A stretch of DNA of 64,000 nt. Source: an uncultured Clostridia bacterium (GTDB lineage: Bacteria; Bacillota; Clostridia; Christensenellales; Aristaeellaceae). Made by a program: the position numbers and the translations under genes. The notes beneath the pieces were generated by a model. That model was not told the DNA's origin and searched no databases. It saw nothing but the letters and a program-made list of their open reading frames with translations. Each line of letters begins with the position of its first letter. Positions within the stretch are counted from its first letter, which is position 1. Below, piece by piece: positions 50,149 to 57,761 of this stretch. The stretch is taken from the NCBI GenBank assembly GCA_934663595.1, contig CAKUKM010000004.1, positions 62,001 to 126,000 of the forward strand. The letters are read 5' to 3'.

Positions 50149-51107
50149 TTATCAAACGCGTCAAGGAGCTGCTGAGCGAGGAAAAGGGCGATCGCGTGCT
50201 CGCGTGGGAGGCCGGCGAAAGCGCTTACGACCGCACGCCCGCCGTGTATACCGCGGAAAATATCGATTCCCTGAAATACGATTCGCTCTGCGGCTGCAAT
50301 CTGAGCAAATATCTGATTTCTGAATCCGCGAAGGACGGCAAGGTCATCGCGCTGATCAAGCCCTGCGATTCCTACAGCCTCAATCAGCTTCTGACCGAGC
50401 ATCGCGTGAATCGCGAAAAGGTGTATGTGCTGGCCGTCGGCTGCCGCGGCAAGATCGATGTGGAAAAAATCCGCGCGATGGGCATTCGCGGCATCACTGG
50501 AATCGAGGAAAACGGCGACAGGCTCACCGTGCATACGCTCTACGGCGATCACGAAATCGCAAGGGCCGATGCGCTTCTGACCAAATGCCTGTCCTGCAAG
50601 GGCAAGGAGCACAGAATCGCGGACGAGACGATCGGCGAATCGGAGGATACGACCGTCGGCGGGCGCTTCGATATGGTGGAGAAGCTCGAGAAAATGTCTC
50701 CCGAGGAGCGGTTCGAGTTCTGGCGGAGCGAGCTGTCCAAATGCATCCGCTGCAACGCCTGCCGCAATGTCTGCCCGGCGTGCAGCTGCGTCAAATGCGT
50801 GTTCGACAATCCGAATTCCGGCGTTCAGAACAAGGCCGCCGCGGACGATTTTGAGGAAAATATGTTCCACATCATCCGCGCATTCCATGTGGCCGGCCGG
50901 TGCACCGACTGCGGCGAATGCACGCGCGTCTGCCCGCAGGGCATTCCGCTGCACCTGCTGAATCGCAAATTCATCAAGGATATTGACGAGCTGTACGGCG
51001 AATATCAGGCGGGCGAGGAAATCGGCCAGCGCCATCCGCTGATTGATTTCACCAAGACCGACGCGGAGCCCAGCATCGTTTCCTCGAGAGGAGGCGCGAA
51101 CGCATGA
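50136..51107 (+). CDS. FlxC-like iron-sulfur protein
   Basis: A 323-residue iron-sulfur protein. The N-terminal half has a conserved KPCDSYSLNQLL and VGCRGKIDVEKIR pattern seen in coenzyme-F420-hydrogenase-beta-like and FlxC-type subunits. KCLSCKGKEHRIADE adds two cysteines. The C-terminal half has two ferredoxin motifs, CIRCNACRNVCPACSCVKC and CTDCGECTRVCPQG. It probably relays electrons between the NADH-oxidising flavin subunit and FlxD/HdrA. It overlaps both neighbours (13 and 4 bases), so the operon is tightly packed here. Assignment to FlxC rather than FlxB rests on position and domain content. Confidence 0.82.
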   Translation: MQEMIIKRVKELLSEEKGDRVLAWEAGESAYDRTPAVYTAENIDSLKYDSLCGCNLSKYLISESAKDGKVIALIKPCDSYSLNQLLTEHRVNREKVYVLAVGCRGKIDVEKIRAMGIRGITGIEENGDRLTVHTLYGDHEIARADALLTKCLSCKGKEHRIADETIGESEDTTVGGRFDMVEKLEKMSPEERFEFWRSELSKCIRCNACRNVCPACSCVKCVFDNPNSGVQNKAAADDFEENMFHIIRAFHVAGRCTDCGECTRVCPQGIPLHLLNRKFIKDIDELYGEYQAGEEIGQRHPLIDFTKTDAEPSIVSSRGGANA

Positions 51108-52120
51108 AGAAAATCGCAATGAGCGATCTGAATCGGCTGTACGCGGAAATCGCGCAGTCGCAGACGCTGATTCTCCCGATCGAAGGCGCCGGCCAGGTGG
51201 ATTACGGCGTATGGGACGAGAGCAAAACTGTGCGCCTGGACGTTCTGAAGACCGTCAAGAGCGCGAAAGGCGCGTTCTTCCCGCAGGTGGAGGACATGCT
51301 GAAATTCCATGTTTCGGGAAAGAACATCGAAATCGGCGCGCCCGAGGTGCTGAATGAGGATTTCGTGGTGTTCGGCGTGCGCGCATGCGACGCGCGGAGC
51401 TTTGAATTGCTCGATCGCGTGTTCCTGTCCGAGCCGGTGGATCCGTTTTATGCGGCGCGCCGCGAGCACGGCACGGTGATTACGCTGGCGTGCAATCGCC
51501 CCGAGGAAACCTGCTTCTGCACGAATTTCGGCATCGACGCGGCCAATCCCGCGGGCGACGCGACGGCATGGATCGTGGGCGATACGATGTATCTGCGCGC
51601 GAATACCGAAAAGGGCGAAAAGCTGCTTCGGAGTCTCGAAGACGCAGATGAATCGGCGATTGCGGAAACGCAGAAGGAAATTCGCGCAATCACCGAAAAG
51701 CTGCCGTTTGGCAAATTGAACCTGACCGGCTTTGACGGCGAGCATCTGATGAGCAAATTCAGCGATCCCAAGTGGGAGGAGCTCAGCCGCGCGTGCCTCG
51801 GCTGCGGAACGTGTACGTTCGTCTGCCCGACCTGCCAGTGCTATGACATCCGCGATTTTGACACAGGCAGAGGCATTCAGCGCTATCGCTGCTGGGACAG
51901 CTGCATGTATTCGGATTTCACGCTGATGGCGGCGGCGACGAACCGCCCGACGCAGATGCAGCGCTTCCGCCAGCGGTTTATGCACAAGCTGGTTTACTTC
52001 CCGGCGAACAACGAGGGACTCTATTCCTGCGTCGGCTGCGGCCGGTGCCTGGAGAAGTGCCCGCAGTCGCTGAATATCGTCAAGGTCATCAAGGCTCTGG
52101 GGGTGAAGGAAGATGCATGA
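51104..52120 (+). CDS. FlxB-like (AsrA-like) iron-sulfur protein
   Basis: A 338-residue protein resembling subunit A of anaerobic sulfite reductase and the beta subunit of sulfhydrogenases, which match FlxB. The N-terminal domain contains FGVRACDARSFELLDRVF and LACNRPEETCFCTNFG. The C-terminal part has two [4Fe-4S] motifs: CLGCGTCTFVCPTCQC and CVGCGRCLEKCPQS. It overlaps flxC-like and flxA-like genes. It would connect the NAD(H) flavoprotein that follows with the rest of the Hdr-Flx complex. Confidence 0.85.
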   Translation: MKKIAMSDLNRLYAEIAQSQTLILPIEGAGQVDYGVWDESKTVRLDVLKTVKSAKGAFFPQVEDMLKFHVSGKNIEIGAPEVLNEDFVVFGVRACDARSFELLDRVFLSEPVDPFYAARREHGTVITLACNRPEETCFCTNFGIDAANPAGDATAWIVGDTMYLRANTEKGEKLLRSLEDADESAIAETQKEIRAITEKLPFGKLNLTGFDGEHLMSKFSDPKWEELSRACLGCGTCTFVCPTCQCYDIRDFDTGRGIQRYRCWDSCMYSDFTLMAAATNRPTQMQRFRQRFMHKLVYFPANNEGLYSCVGCGRCLEKCPQSLNIVKVIKALGVKEDA

Positions 52121-52940
52121 TAACGTAATCCCGATGCTGGGCGTCGTGACCCACATTCGCGTGGATACGCCGGACATTAAGACCTTCCGCGTGGAGGCGA
52201 TCGGCGGCGGCAAGTGCTTCGAGCATATGCCCGGCCAGTGCGCGATGCTGTCGATCCCCGGCGTGGGCGAGGCGATGTTTTCGATTACCTCGTCGCCCAC
52301 GATTGAGGAATATCAGGAATTCTCCATCAAAAAGTGCGGCTGCCTGACCAGCTGGCTGCATCAGATGGACGTCGGCCAGCAGATCACCATTCGCGGGCCG
52401 TATGGAAAGCCGTTCCCGGTGGATACGGAGCTGAAGGGCAAGGACCTTCTGTTCATCGCCGGCGGCGTGGGCCTCGCGCCTCTGCATTCGGTGATCAACT
52501 ATTGCCTCGCGAATCGCGCGAACTACGGCGCGATCGACGTGGTGTACGGCTCCCGGTCGAAGGACGACCTGCTCGACCTCGACGAGATCCAGAACAGCTG
52601 GATGCAGCCGGAAAACAATGTGAACGTGCATCTGACGATCGACCGCGCGCAGGAGGGCTGGGACGGCCATGTCGCGTTCGTGCCGACGTATGTCAAGGAG
52701 CTGGGCTTTGATCCGAACAAGACGGTGCTGGTCTGCGGCCCGCCGATCATGATCAAGTTCGTTCTTCAGGCGCTTATGGAGCTGGGCTTTGAAAAGACCC
52801 AGATTTACACCACGATGGAGCTGCGTATGAAGTGCGGCGTCGGCAAATGCGGCCGGTGCAATATCGGCGACAAATACGTCTGCAAGGACGGCCCGGTGTT
52901 CCGCTTCGACGAACTCGGCGAGCTGCCCAACGAGTATTGA
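52113..52940 (+). CDS. FlxA-like FAD/NAD(P)-binding oxidoreductase subunit
   Basis: A 275-residue ferredoxin-reductase-like subunit (AsrB/PyrK type). The FAD-binding half includes HMPGQCAMLSIPG, and the NAD-binding half GKDLLFIAGGVGLAPLHSVI and VLVCGPPIMIKFV. The C-terminal CGVGKCGRCNIGDKYVCKDGPVF binds a [2Fe-2S] cluster. It is the expected entry point for NADH electrons into Hdr-Flx. It overlaps FlxB by 8 bases and is followed 13 bases later by the iron-sulfur subunit of the fumarate-reductase-like pair. Confidence 0.92.
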   Translation: MHDNVIPMLGVVTHIRVDTPDIKTFRVEAIGGGKCFEHMPGQCAMLSIPGVGEAMFSITSSPTIEEYQEFSIKKCGCLTSWLHQMDVGQQITIRGPYGKPFPVDTELKGKDLLFIAGGVGLAPLHSVINYCLANRANYGAIDVVYGSRSKDDLLDLDEIQNSWMQPENNVNVHLTIDRAQEGWDGHVAFVPTYVKELGFDPNKTVLVCGPPIMIKFVLQALMELGFEKTQIYTTMELRMKCGVGKCGRCNIGDKYVCKDGPVFRFDELGELPNEY

Positions 52941-52953
52941 TGGAGGGAAAAAC

Positions 52954-53628
52954 ATGGCGAATACGGTGAATGTTTTCCTGTACGGAAAGAAATATGAAGT
53001 GCCCGGCGATCTGACGATCATGGAAGCGTTCGAATACGCCGGCTATAAGCTGGTGCGCGGCGTCGGCTGCCGCAACGGCTTCTGCGGCGCGTGCGCGACC
53101 GTTTATCGCATCAAGGGCGATCGCGAGCTGAAGGCGTGCCTCGCATGCTCGACAAAGGTTGAGGACAACATGTATGTCGCGACGCTGCCGTTCTTCCCGC
53201 TGGTGAAGGAGGGCTACGATATCGAAAAAGTGCGCCCGGACGAGCAGATCATGATGCAGCTGTATCCGGAAATCTATTCCTGCGTGGGCTGCAACGCGTG
53301 CACGAAGAGCTGCTCGCAGGGCCTGGACGTGATGCAGTACATCGCCTATGCGCAGCGCGGCGAATATGAAAAGTGCGCCGAGCTGTCGTTCGACTGCGTA
53401 ATGTGCGGCATTTGTTCCTCGCGCTGCCCGGCGGGCATTTCGCATCCGCAGGTCGCGATGCTGGCGCGCCGCCTGAACGGCAAATACATCGCTCCCGAAT
53501 CGGTGCATCTGACCAACCGCGTTAAGGAAATCGAGGACGGCCTGTGCACGGACGCGATCGAAGCGATCATGGCCAAGCCGATCGACGAGCTCAAGGATCT
53601 CTACAACCACCGCGATATCGAGAAGTAA
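52954..53628 (+). CDS. Fumarate-reductase-like iron-sulfur subunit (SdhB/TfrB-like, no CCG domain)
   Basis: A 224-residue iron-sulfur protein of the succinate dehydrogenase/fumarate reductase type. An N-terminal plant-type [2Fe-2S] domain has GCRNGFCGACATVYRIKG and a later C-x-x-C pair (KACLACS). The C-terminal half has CVGCNACTKSCSQG and CVMCGICSSRCPAG for two further clusters. Methanogen thiol:fumarate reductase fuses a CCG domain to this protein. Here that domain is absent, but a separate HdrB is encoded in the same operon. No membrane anchor subunit is present. Start supported by GGAGGG. Confidence 0.9.
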   Translation: MANTVNVFLYGKKYEVPGDLTIMEAFEYAGYKLVRGVGCRNGFCGACATVYRIKGDRELKACLACSTKVEDNMYVATLPFFPLVKEGYDIEKVRPDEQIMMQLYPEIYSCVGCNACTKSCSQGLDVMQYIAYAQRGEYEKCAELSFDCVMCGICSSRCPAGISHPQVAMLARRLNGKYIAPESVHLTNRVKEIEDGLCTDAIEAIMAKPIDELKDLYNHRDIEK

Positions 53629-53640
53629 GGGGGCGGCAAC

Positions 53641-55242
53641 ATGGTATTTACTCAGGAAATGATCGACTCCATGAAGAAGGTCGAGGCCGCGCGCGAATAC
53701 AACCTCGCGCTGGAGCCGCGCCGCATGACCGCCGAGGAAAAGGACGCGCTGCTGGCGGAGTACCATCCGGACTATAAGGGCGCAGGATTTACCACGATCA
53801 AGGTCGGCCCCAACAAGGGCGAAAAGGCGCCGGTTGAGCTGGAAGAGATGATCGAGGGCCGCAGCCGCGTGCTGGACCTGAATGTGAATCTGGATAAGAT
53901 CGATTACGATGTGGACGTGCTGGTCATCGGCGGCGGCGGCGCGGGCTCTTCGGCCGCGATCGAGGCCGACAAGGCGGGCGCGAAGGTCATGATCGTGACC
54001 AAGCTGCGCATCGGCGACGCGAACACCATGATGGCCGAAGGCGGCATTCAGGCGGCCGACAAGCCCGGCGATTCGCCCGCGCAGCATTATCTGGACGTCA
54101 TGGGCGGCGGACATTTCGTCAATCGACCGGAGCTGGTGCGCAAGCTGGTCATGGACGGCCCCGGCGCAATCAAATGGCTGAACGAGCTGGGCGTGGAATT
54201 CGACAAGGAGCCGGACGGCACGATGATCACCACTCACGGCGGCGGAACCTCCAGAAAGCGCATGCACGCGGCGGCGGACTATTCCGGCGCGGAAATCATG
54301 CGCACGCTGCGCGACGAGGTGCTCAATCACAATATCCCGGTTGTGGATTTCACGGCGGCGATCGAGCTGATTCTCGATGAAGACGGCAAGGCCTCCGGCG
54401 CGGTGCTCCTGAATATGGAAACCGGGGAGGTCAAAATCGCGCGCGCGAAGTGCGTCGTGATCGCGACCGGCGGCGCGGGCCGCATGCATTATCAGGGCTT
54501 CCCGACCTCGAACCACTACGGCGCGACGGCGGACGGCCTGATTCTGGGCTATCGCGCGGGCGCGAAGCTGCTGTATCAGGACACACTGCAGTATCACCCG
54601 ACCGGCGTCGCGTTCCCGCAGCAGATTTACGGCGCGCTGGTGACGGAAAAGGTGCGCTCGCTGGGCGCGAAGCTCGTCAACGCCGAGGGCGAGGTCTATG
54701 TGCACCCGCTCGAAACGCGCGACGTAAACGCCGCGGCGGTCATTCGCGAATGCACGACCCGCGGCAAGGGCGTGACCACGCCGATGGGCAAGGCGGTCTG
54801 GCTCGATACGCCGATGATCGATCTGATTCACGGCAAGGGCACGCTGGAAAAGCGCCTGCCGGCGATGCTGAGAATGTATCTGAAGTTCGGCATCGACATG
54901 CGCGAAACGCCGATTCTGGTTTATCCCACGCTGCACTATCAGAACGGCGGCCTGGAAATCAAGGTCAACGGCATGACGAACGTTGAAAACCTGTTCGTCG
55001 CCGGCGAAGCGGTCGGCGGCATTCACGGCCGCAACCGCCTGATGGGCAACAGCCTGCTCGATATCATCGTGTTCGGCCGCAACGCCGGCCAGCAGGCGAG
55101 CGCGAAGGCGAAGGACACCGTGACCGGCAAGCTCACGCTGGAGCATGTGTATAAGTATGCGCAGATGCTGAAGGACGCGGGCGTGGAGAGCACGACCCCG
55201 TCGCCGAAGCTGCTGCCGGACTATACGCGCAAGTTCAACTGA
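53641..55242 (+). CDS. Fumarate-reductase-like flavoprotein (soluble, non-covalent FAD)
   Basis: A 533-residue flavoprotein of the FrdA/SdhA/NadB family. The FAD site is VLVIGGGGAGSSAAIE (about residues 97-112). The segment that carries the covalent His in quinone-linked enzymes reads GDANTMMAEGGIQAA, so FAD is probably non-covalent. Catalytic features are TTHGGGTSRKRMHAA, LQYHPTGVAFP and TEKVRSLGAKLVN (the Arg equivalent to the proton-donating one). GEAVGGIHGRNRLMGNSLLD closes the FAD domain. It most likely reduces fumarate to succinate with electrons from the adjacent iron-sulfur subunit. L-aspartate oxidase activity is less likely in this operon. GGGGGCGGC precedes the ATG. Confidence 0.9.
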   Translation: MVFTQEMIDSMKKVEAAREYNLALEPRRMTAEEKDALLAEYHPDYKGAGFTTIKVGPNKGEKAPVELEEMIEGRSRVLDLNVNLDKIDYDVDVLVIGGGGAGSSAAIEADKAGAKVMIVTKLRIGDANTMMAEGGIQAADKPGDSPAQHYLDVMGGGHFVNRPELVRKLVMDGPGAIKWLNELGVEFDKEPDGTMITTHGGGTSRKRMHAAADYSGAEIMRTLRDEVLNHNIPVVDFTAAIELILDEDGKASGAVLLNMETGEVKIARAKCVVIATGGAGRMHYQGFPTSNHYGATADGLILGYRAGAKLLYQDTLQYHPTGVAFPQQIYGALVTEKVRSLGAKLVNAEGEVYVHPLETRDVNAAAVIRECTTRGKGVTTPMGKAVWLDTPMIDLIHGKGTLEKRLPAMLRMYLKFGIDMRETPILVYPTLHYQNGGLEIKVNGMTNVENLFVAGEAVGGIHGRNRLMGNSLLDIIVFGRNAGQQASAKAKDTVTGKLTLEHVYKYAQMLKDAGVESTTPSPKLLPDYTRKFN

Positions 55243-55251
55243 CCGTAAACC

Positions 55252-55282
55252 GCCGCAGCCGCGTGCAAATGCCGGCTGCGGC
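55252..55282 (+). other. Intra-operon hairpin between the flavoprotein and antiporter genes
   Basis: A perfect 10-bp stem (GCCGCAGCCG / CGGCTGCGGC) with an 11-base loop and no T-run. It is likely to reduce or set expression of the antiporter gene relative to the enzyme genes or protect the upstream mRNA end. Confidence 0.55.
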
Positions 55283-55371
55283 ATGATTCGGGAAACAGGA
55301 ATTGGCAAAACCGGATTTTGCACCCCGGCGAATTCACCGAACCGCCGGCGACATTAAAGGAGAGGTTAAGC

Positions 55372-56496
55372 ATGAGCCCGTTTCTGGCAATATTTGTCAT
55401 TGCAGCCATCGGCTATCTGCTTGGAAGCATCAAGATCAAGGGGATCGAACTGGGAACGGCGGGCGTGCTGCTCGTCGCGCTGGTGTTCGGCCATTTCGGC
55501 GTTGAGATCGACGCGGTCGTGAGAAACTTCGGCCTGGCGACGTTCGTTGCGGCGGTTGGATTCATCGCGGGCCCGAAATTCTTTCGCGATTTCAAGAAAA
55601 ATGCGGCGAGCTACATTCTGCTCGGCTTTCTGATCATCCTGTCTGGCGCGGCCTGCTGCGTGCTGACGGTCAAAATCGGCGGCATTTCGCCGGAGCTGGC
55701 GGTCGGTCTGCTTACCGGCGCGCTCACCAGCACGCCCGGCCTGGCCGCGGCGCGCGAGGCGGCGGGGGATCTGGCGAAGCTCGCGAGCACCGGCTATGCG
55801 ATCGCCTATCCGTTCGGCGTGGTCGGCGTGGTGCTTTTTGTGCAGCTGATGCCGAAGATTCTGAAGGTGGACGTTGCGAGCGAGCGCGAACGCTTCATGC
55901 GCGCGAATTCCGCGGAAATCAAGCAGTATTCCGGCAAGCTGATCAAGCTCGATCCGATGGGCTTTTTCGCGTTCACGCTGGCGATTGCGCTGGGCATTTT
56001 GCTGGGCCAAATCGAAATCCCGCTGCCCGGCGGCGCGGAGTTCTCGCTGGGAACCACCGGCGGCGCGCTGATCATGGGCCTGCTGTTCGGCCATTTCGCG
56101 CATGTGGGCCCGATCGATATCGAGGTGCCGACCTCCGTTTTGAAAACCATGCGCGAGCTGGGACTGATGCTGTTCCTGATCGGCGCGGGCGTGGACGGCG
56201 GCCACGGCTTCGTCGAAACGCTGCAGGCGGAGGGCGCGATGCTGTTCGTCTATGGCGCGATCATGACGCTCGTTCCGATGATCGTGGGCTATTTTGTGGC
56301 GGCGAAGCTGCTCAAGCTCAGCCTGTTTAACAACCTCGGCTCCATTACCGGCGGCATGACCAGCACGCCCGCGCTCGGCACGCTGATCAGCGTAGCCGGC
56401 ACCGACGACGTTGCAAGCGCCTACGCGGCCACCTATCCGATCGCGCTGGTGTCGGTCGTGCTGTGCTCGCAGTTCATCGTGATTCTGATGCATTGA
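55372..56496 (+). CDS. Aspartate-alanine-exchanger (AAE) family transporter, probable dicarboxylate/succinate exporter
   Basis: A 374-residue membrane protein of the AAE family (AspT/YidE/SucE-like). About ten transmembrane helices are arranged in two related halves, each with the family motif: GALTSTPGLAAAREA (about residue 120) and GGMTSTPALGTLIS (about residue 330). The cytoplasmic RCK domains found in some members are missing. The ATG at 55372 follows AAAGGAGAGG. Known relatives exchange aspartate/alanine or export succinate. In an operon making succinate from malate, succinate efflux or fumarate/aspartate-succinate exchange is the best guess. Confidence 0.85.
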   Translation: MSPFLAIFVIAAIGYLLGSIKIKGIELGTAGVLLVALVFGHFGVEIDAVVRNFGLATFVAAVGFIAGPKFFRDFKKNAASYILLGFLIILSGAACCVLTVKIGGISPELAVGLLTGALTSTPGLAAAREAAGDLAKLASTGYAIAYPFGVVGVVLFVQLMPKILKVDVASERERFMRANSAEIKQYSGKLIKLDPMGFFAFTLAIALGILLGQIEIPLPGGAEFSLGTTGGALIMGLLFGHFAHVGPIDIEVPTSVLKTMRELGLMLFLIGAGVDGGHGFVETLQAEGAMLFVYGAIMTLVPMIVGYFVAAKLLKLSLFNNLGSITGGMTSTPALGTLISVAGTDDVASAYAATYPIALVSVVLCSQFIVILMH

Positions 56497-56541
56497 AAAC
56501 GGTTTGCTGAATTGCCGTAGATGGCACCAAGAAATGAAAAT

Positions 56542-56570
56542 GGGGCAACGCGCTTATCGCGCGTTGCCCC
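56542..56570. terminator. Bidirectional terminator hairpin
   Basis: A perfect 12-bp stem (GGGGCAACGCGC / GCGCGTTGCCCC) with a 5-base loop between convergent genes. The reverse strand continues ATTTTCATTTC and the plus strand ATTGCCTTAT. Confidence 0.8.
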
Positions 56571-56576
56571 ATTGCC

Positions 56577-56876
56577 TTATAATGTCTGCATCTCTGGATA
56601 TTCGTAGCTGTTTTCATACATGGTTTCGGGTGCGATGTCAATTGCCCCGTCATTCCACGTCACCACGCCATATTCCACCTTCGCGTTTTTGAAAACCTTC
56701 TCGTCCTTCAACGGCTGAAACGCGGGAAACGCGAGCAGCTGTGTCGCATCATACAGGCGCTTTTCGCCAGAACCGAAGGTGACGATCATCATCATATCGT
56801 CCAGCGGCTTGACCGCCTTCACGGAGGTCTCGTGCATTTTCGCGTTGGCATAGGCAATTCCGTTTGCAATATACAT
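56577..56876 (-). CDS. DUF2442 protein
   Basis: A 99-residue protein of the DUF2442 type: a central VKAVKPLDDMMMIVTFGSGEKRLYDATQLL segment, then KVEYGVVTWNDGAIDIAPETMYENS, a pattern of beta strands with an essential Trp-x-Asp. ATG at 56876 has AGGAGG seven bases upstream. A TTG at 56882 is unlikely. It follows a DUF4160 gene by about 10 bases. This two-gene unit is common in bacteria and often listed as toxin-antitoxin-like, but neither role is proven. Confidence 0.87.
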   Translation of the reverse strand: MYIANGIAYANAKMHETSVKAVKPLDDMMMIVTFGSGEKRLYDATQLLAFPAFQPLKDEKVFKNAKVEYGVVTWNDGAIDIAPETMYENSYEYPEMQTL

Positions 56877-56887
56877 AGACAACCTCC

Positions 56888-57154
56888 TTAGCTCAGGGGC
56901 TTGATTTTCTCAAAGCTCTCGCCGCGAACGGCCTTGTTCCACGCGGCATAGGCTTCTTCCTCATGCAGGGCCAGCCAGCCCACGACCATCTTCAGCTGCT
57001 TCACAGGCAGGGAACCTGCCAGCAGTTCGCCGTCTATGCCCACGGAAGCCTGATACTCCCCATAATATACATGAACATGCGGCTTGTTGTGCTGCACAGT
57101 ATCGTTAAAAAGCATCTTGATAATGATGCCCGCAAATCGGCTCAATTCTGGCAT
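56888..57154 (-). CDS. DUF4160 protein
   Basis: An 88-residue DUF4160 protein: PELSRFAGIIIKMLFND, then HVHVYYGEYQASVGIDGELLAG with conserved histidines, and LKMVVGWLALHEEEAYAAWNKAVRGE near the end. I start it at 57154 because GGAGG is eight bases upstream. ATG at 57160 would have the site only two bases away. Paired with DUF2442 downstream. The conserved His pair might be catalytic, but no activity has been shown that I know of. Confidence 0.85.
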   Translation of the reverse strand: MPELSRFAGIIIKMLFNDTVQHNKPHVHVYYGEYQASVGIDGELLAGSLPVKQLKMVVGWLALHEEEAYAAWNKAVRGESFEKIKPLS

Positions 57155-57255
57155 TTCCATCGCCTCCCTACACTTATAGTATAGCAGTTTCGGCGGGGCA
57201 TATCAAGCGTAAGGGAATCTTTTCGCGCGAAAGAATAGCGCTGGATCTACTTTAG

Positions 57256-57273
57256 ATGTTGACAAATCAACAT
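57256..57273 (+). promoter_or_regulatory. MarR operator 1
   Basis: ATGTTGACAAATCAACAT is a perfect 18-bp palindrome that overlaps the -35 hexamer of the promoter that follows. The core half-site TTGA-CAAA-TCAA is repeated in operator 2. Confidence 0.8.
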
Positions 57274-57287
57274 CCATGCGCTATAAT
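57259..57287 (+). promoter_or_regulatory. Consensus SigA promoter of the marR-degV operon
   Basis: Perfect -35 TTGACA (57259-57264) and -10 TATAAT (57282-57287) with a 17-base spacer, among the strongest promoters in the window. Both operators lie on or beside it, so it needs repression. Confidence 0.9.
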
Positions 57288-57294
57288 ACATTCA

Positions 57295-57314
57295 CTTGTT
57301 GATTTGTCAACAAG
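57295..57314 (+). promoter_or_regulatory. MarR operator 2
   Basis: CTTGTTGATTTGTCAACAAG is a perfect 20-bp palindrome covering the predicted start of transcription. Its centre is exactly 40 bases from the centre of operator 1, close to four helical turns, so dimers would lie on nearly the same face of the DNA. Confidence 0.8.
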
Positions 57315-57329
57315 ATAAGGAGGCGCGGC

Positions 57330-57761
57330 ATGGAGGAGCGGTTTGAGACGTTTACGGTGCTGATTGCGAAGATCGGCCGCAGCATTCGCCGTATCAAGGC
57401 GGAGGAAATGGCGGAATACGACCTGAAGGCGACGCACGTGAATTGCCTGTATTATCTGTATATGGCCGGAGAACTCACGGCGGCGGAGCTGTGCGAAAGG
57501 TGCGAGGAAGACAAGGCGGCGATCTCGCGCTCGCTGGAATATCTGGAGGCAAACGGATATGTGGCGGGCGAGGGCAGGCGCTATCGCAGTCGGCTTGCGC
57601 TTACGGAAAAGGGCGTGCGCGTGGCGGAATCCATCGTAAAAAAGATCGACGGCGTTGTGGAATGGGCAAGCGCGGACGTGGACGGCGCGGATCGCGCGGC
57701 GATGTACCGCGCGCTGGCCGCAATCAGCGCGCGCCTGGAAAACAGGGGAGAAAAGCAATGA
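57330..57761 (+). CDS. MarR-family transcriptional regulator
   Basis: A 143-residue winged-helix regulator. Features are an N-terminal dimer helix, ATHVNCLYYLYMAGELTAAELCERCEEDKAAISRSLEYLEANGYV (helix-turn-helix) and the wing EGRRYRSRLALTEKGVRVAE. The wing motif and length are those of MarR proteins. AAGGAGG lies before the ATG. Two matched palindromes at its own promoter mean it almost certainly represses itself and the next gene. A fatty-acid ligand is plausible because degV is co-transcribed, but that is inference. Confidence 0.93.
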   Translation: MEERFETFTVLIAKIGRSIRRIKAEEMAEYDLKATHVNCLYYLYMAGELTAAELCERCEEDKAAISRSLEYLEANGYVAGEGRRYRSRLALTEKGVRVAESIVKKIDGVVEWASADVDGADRAAMYRALAAISARLENRGEKQ

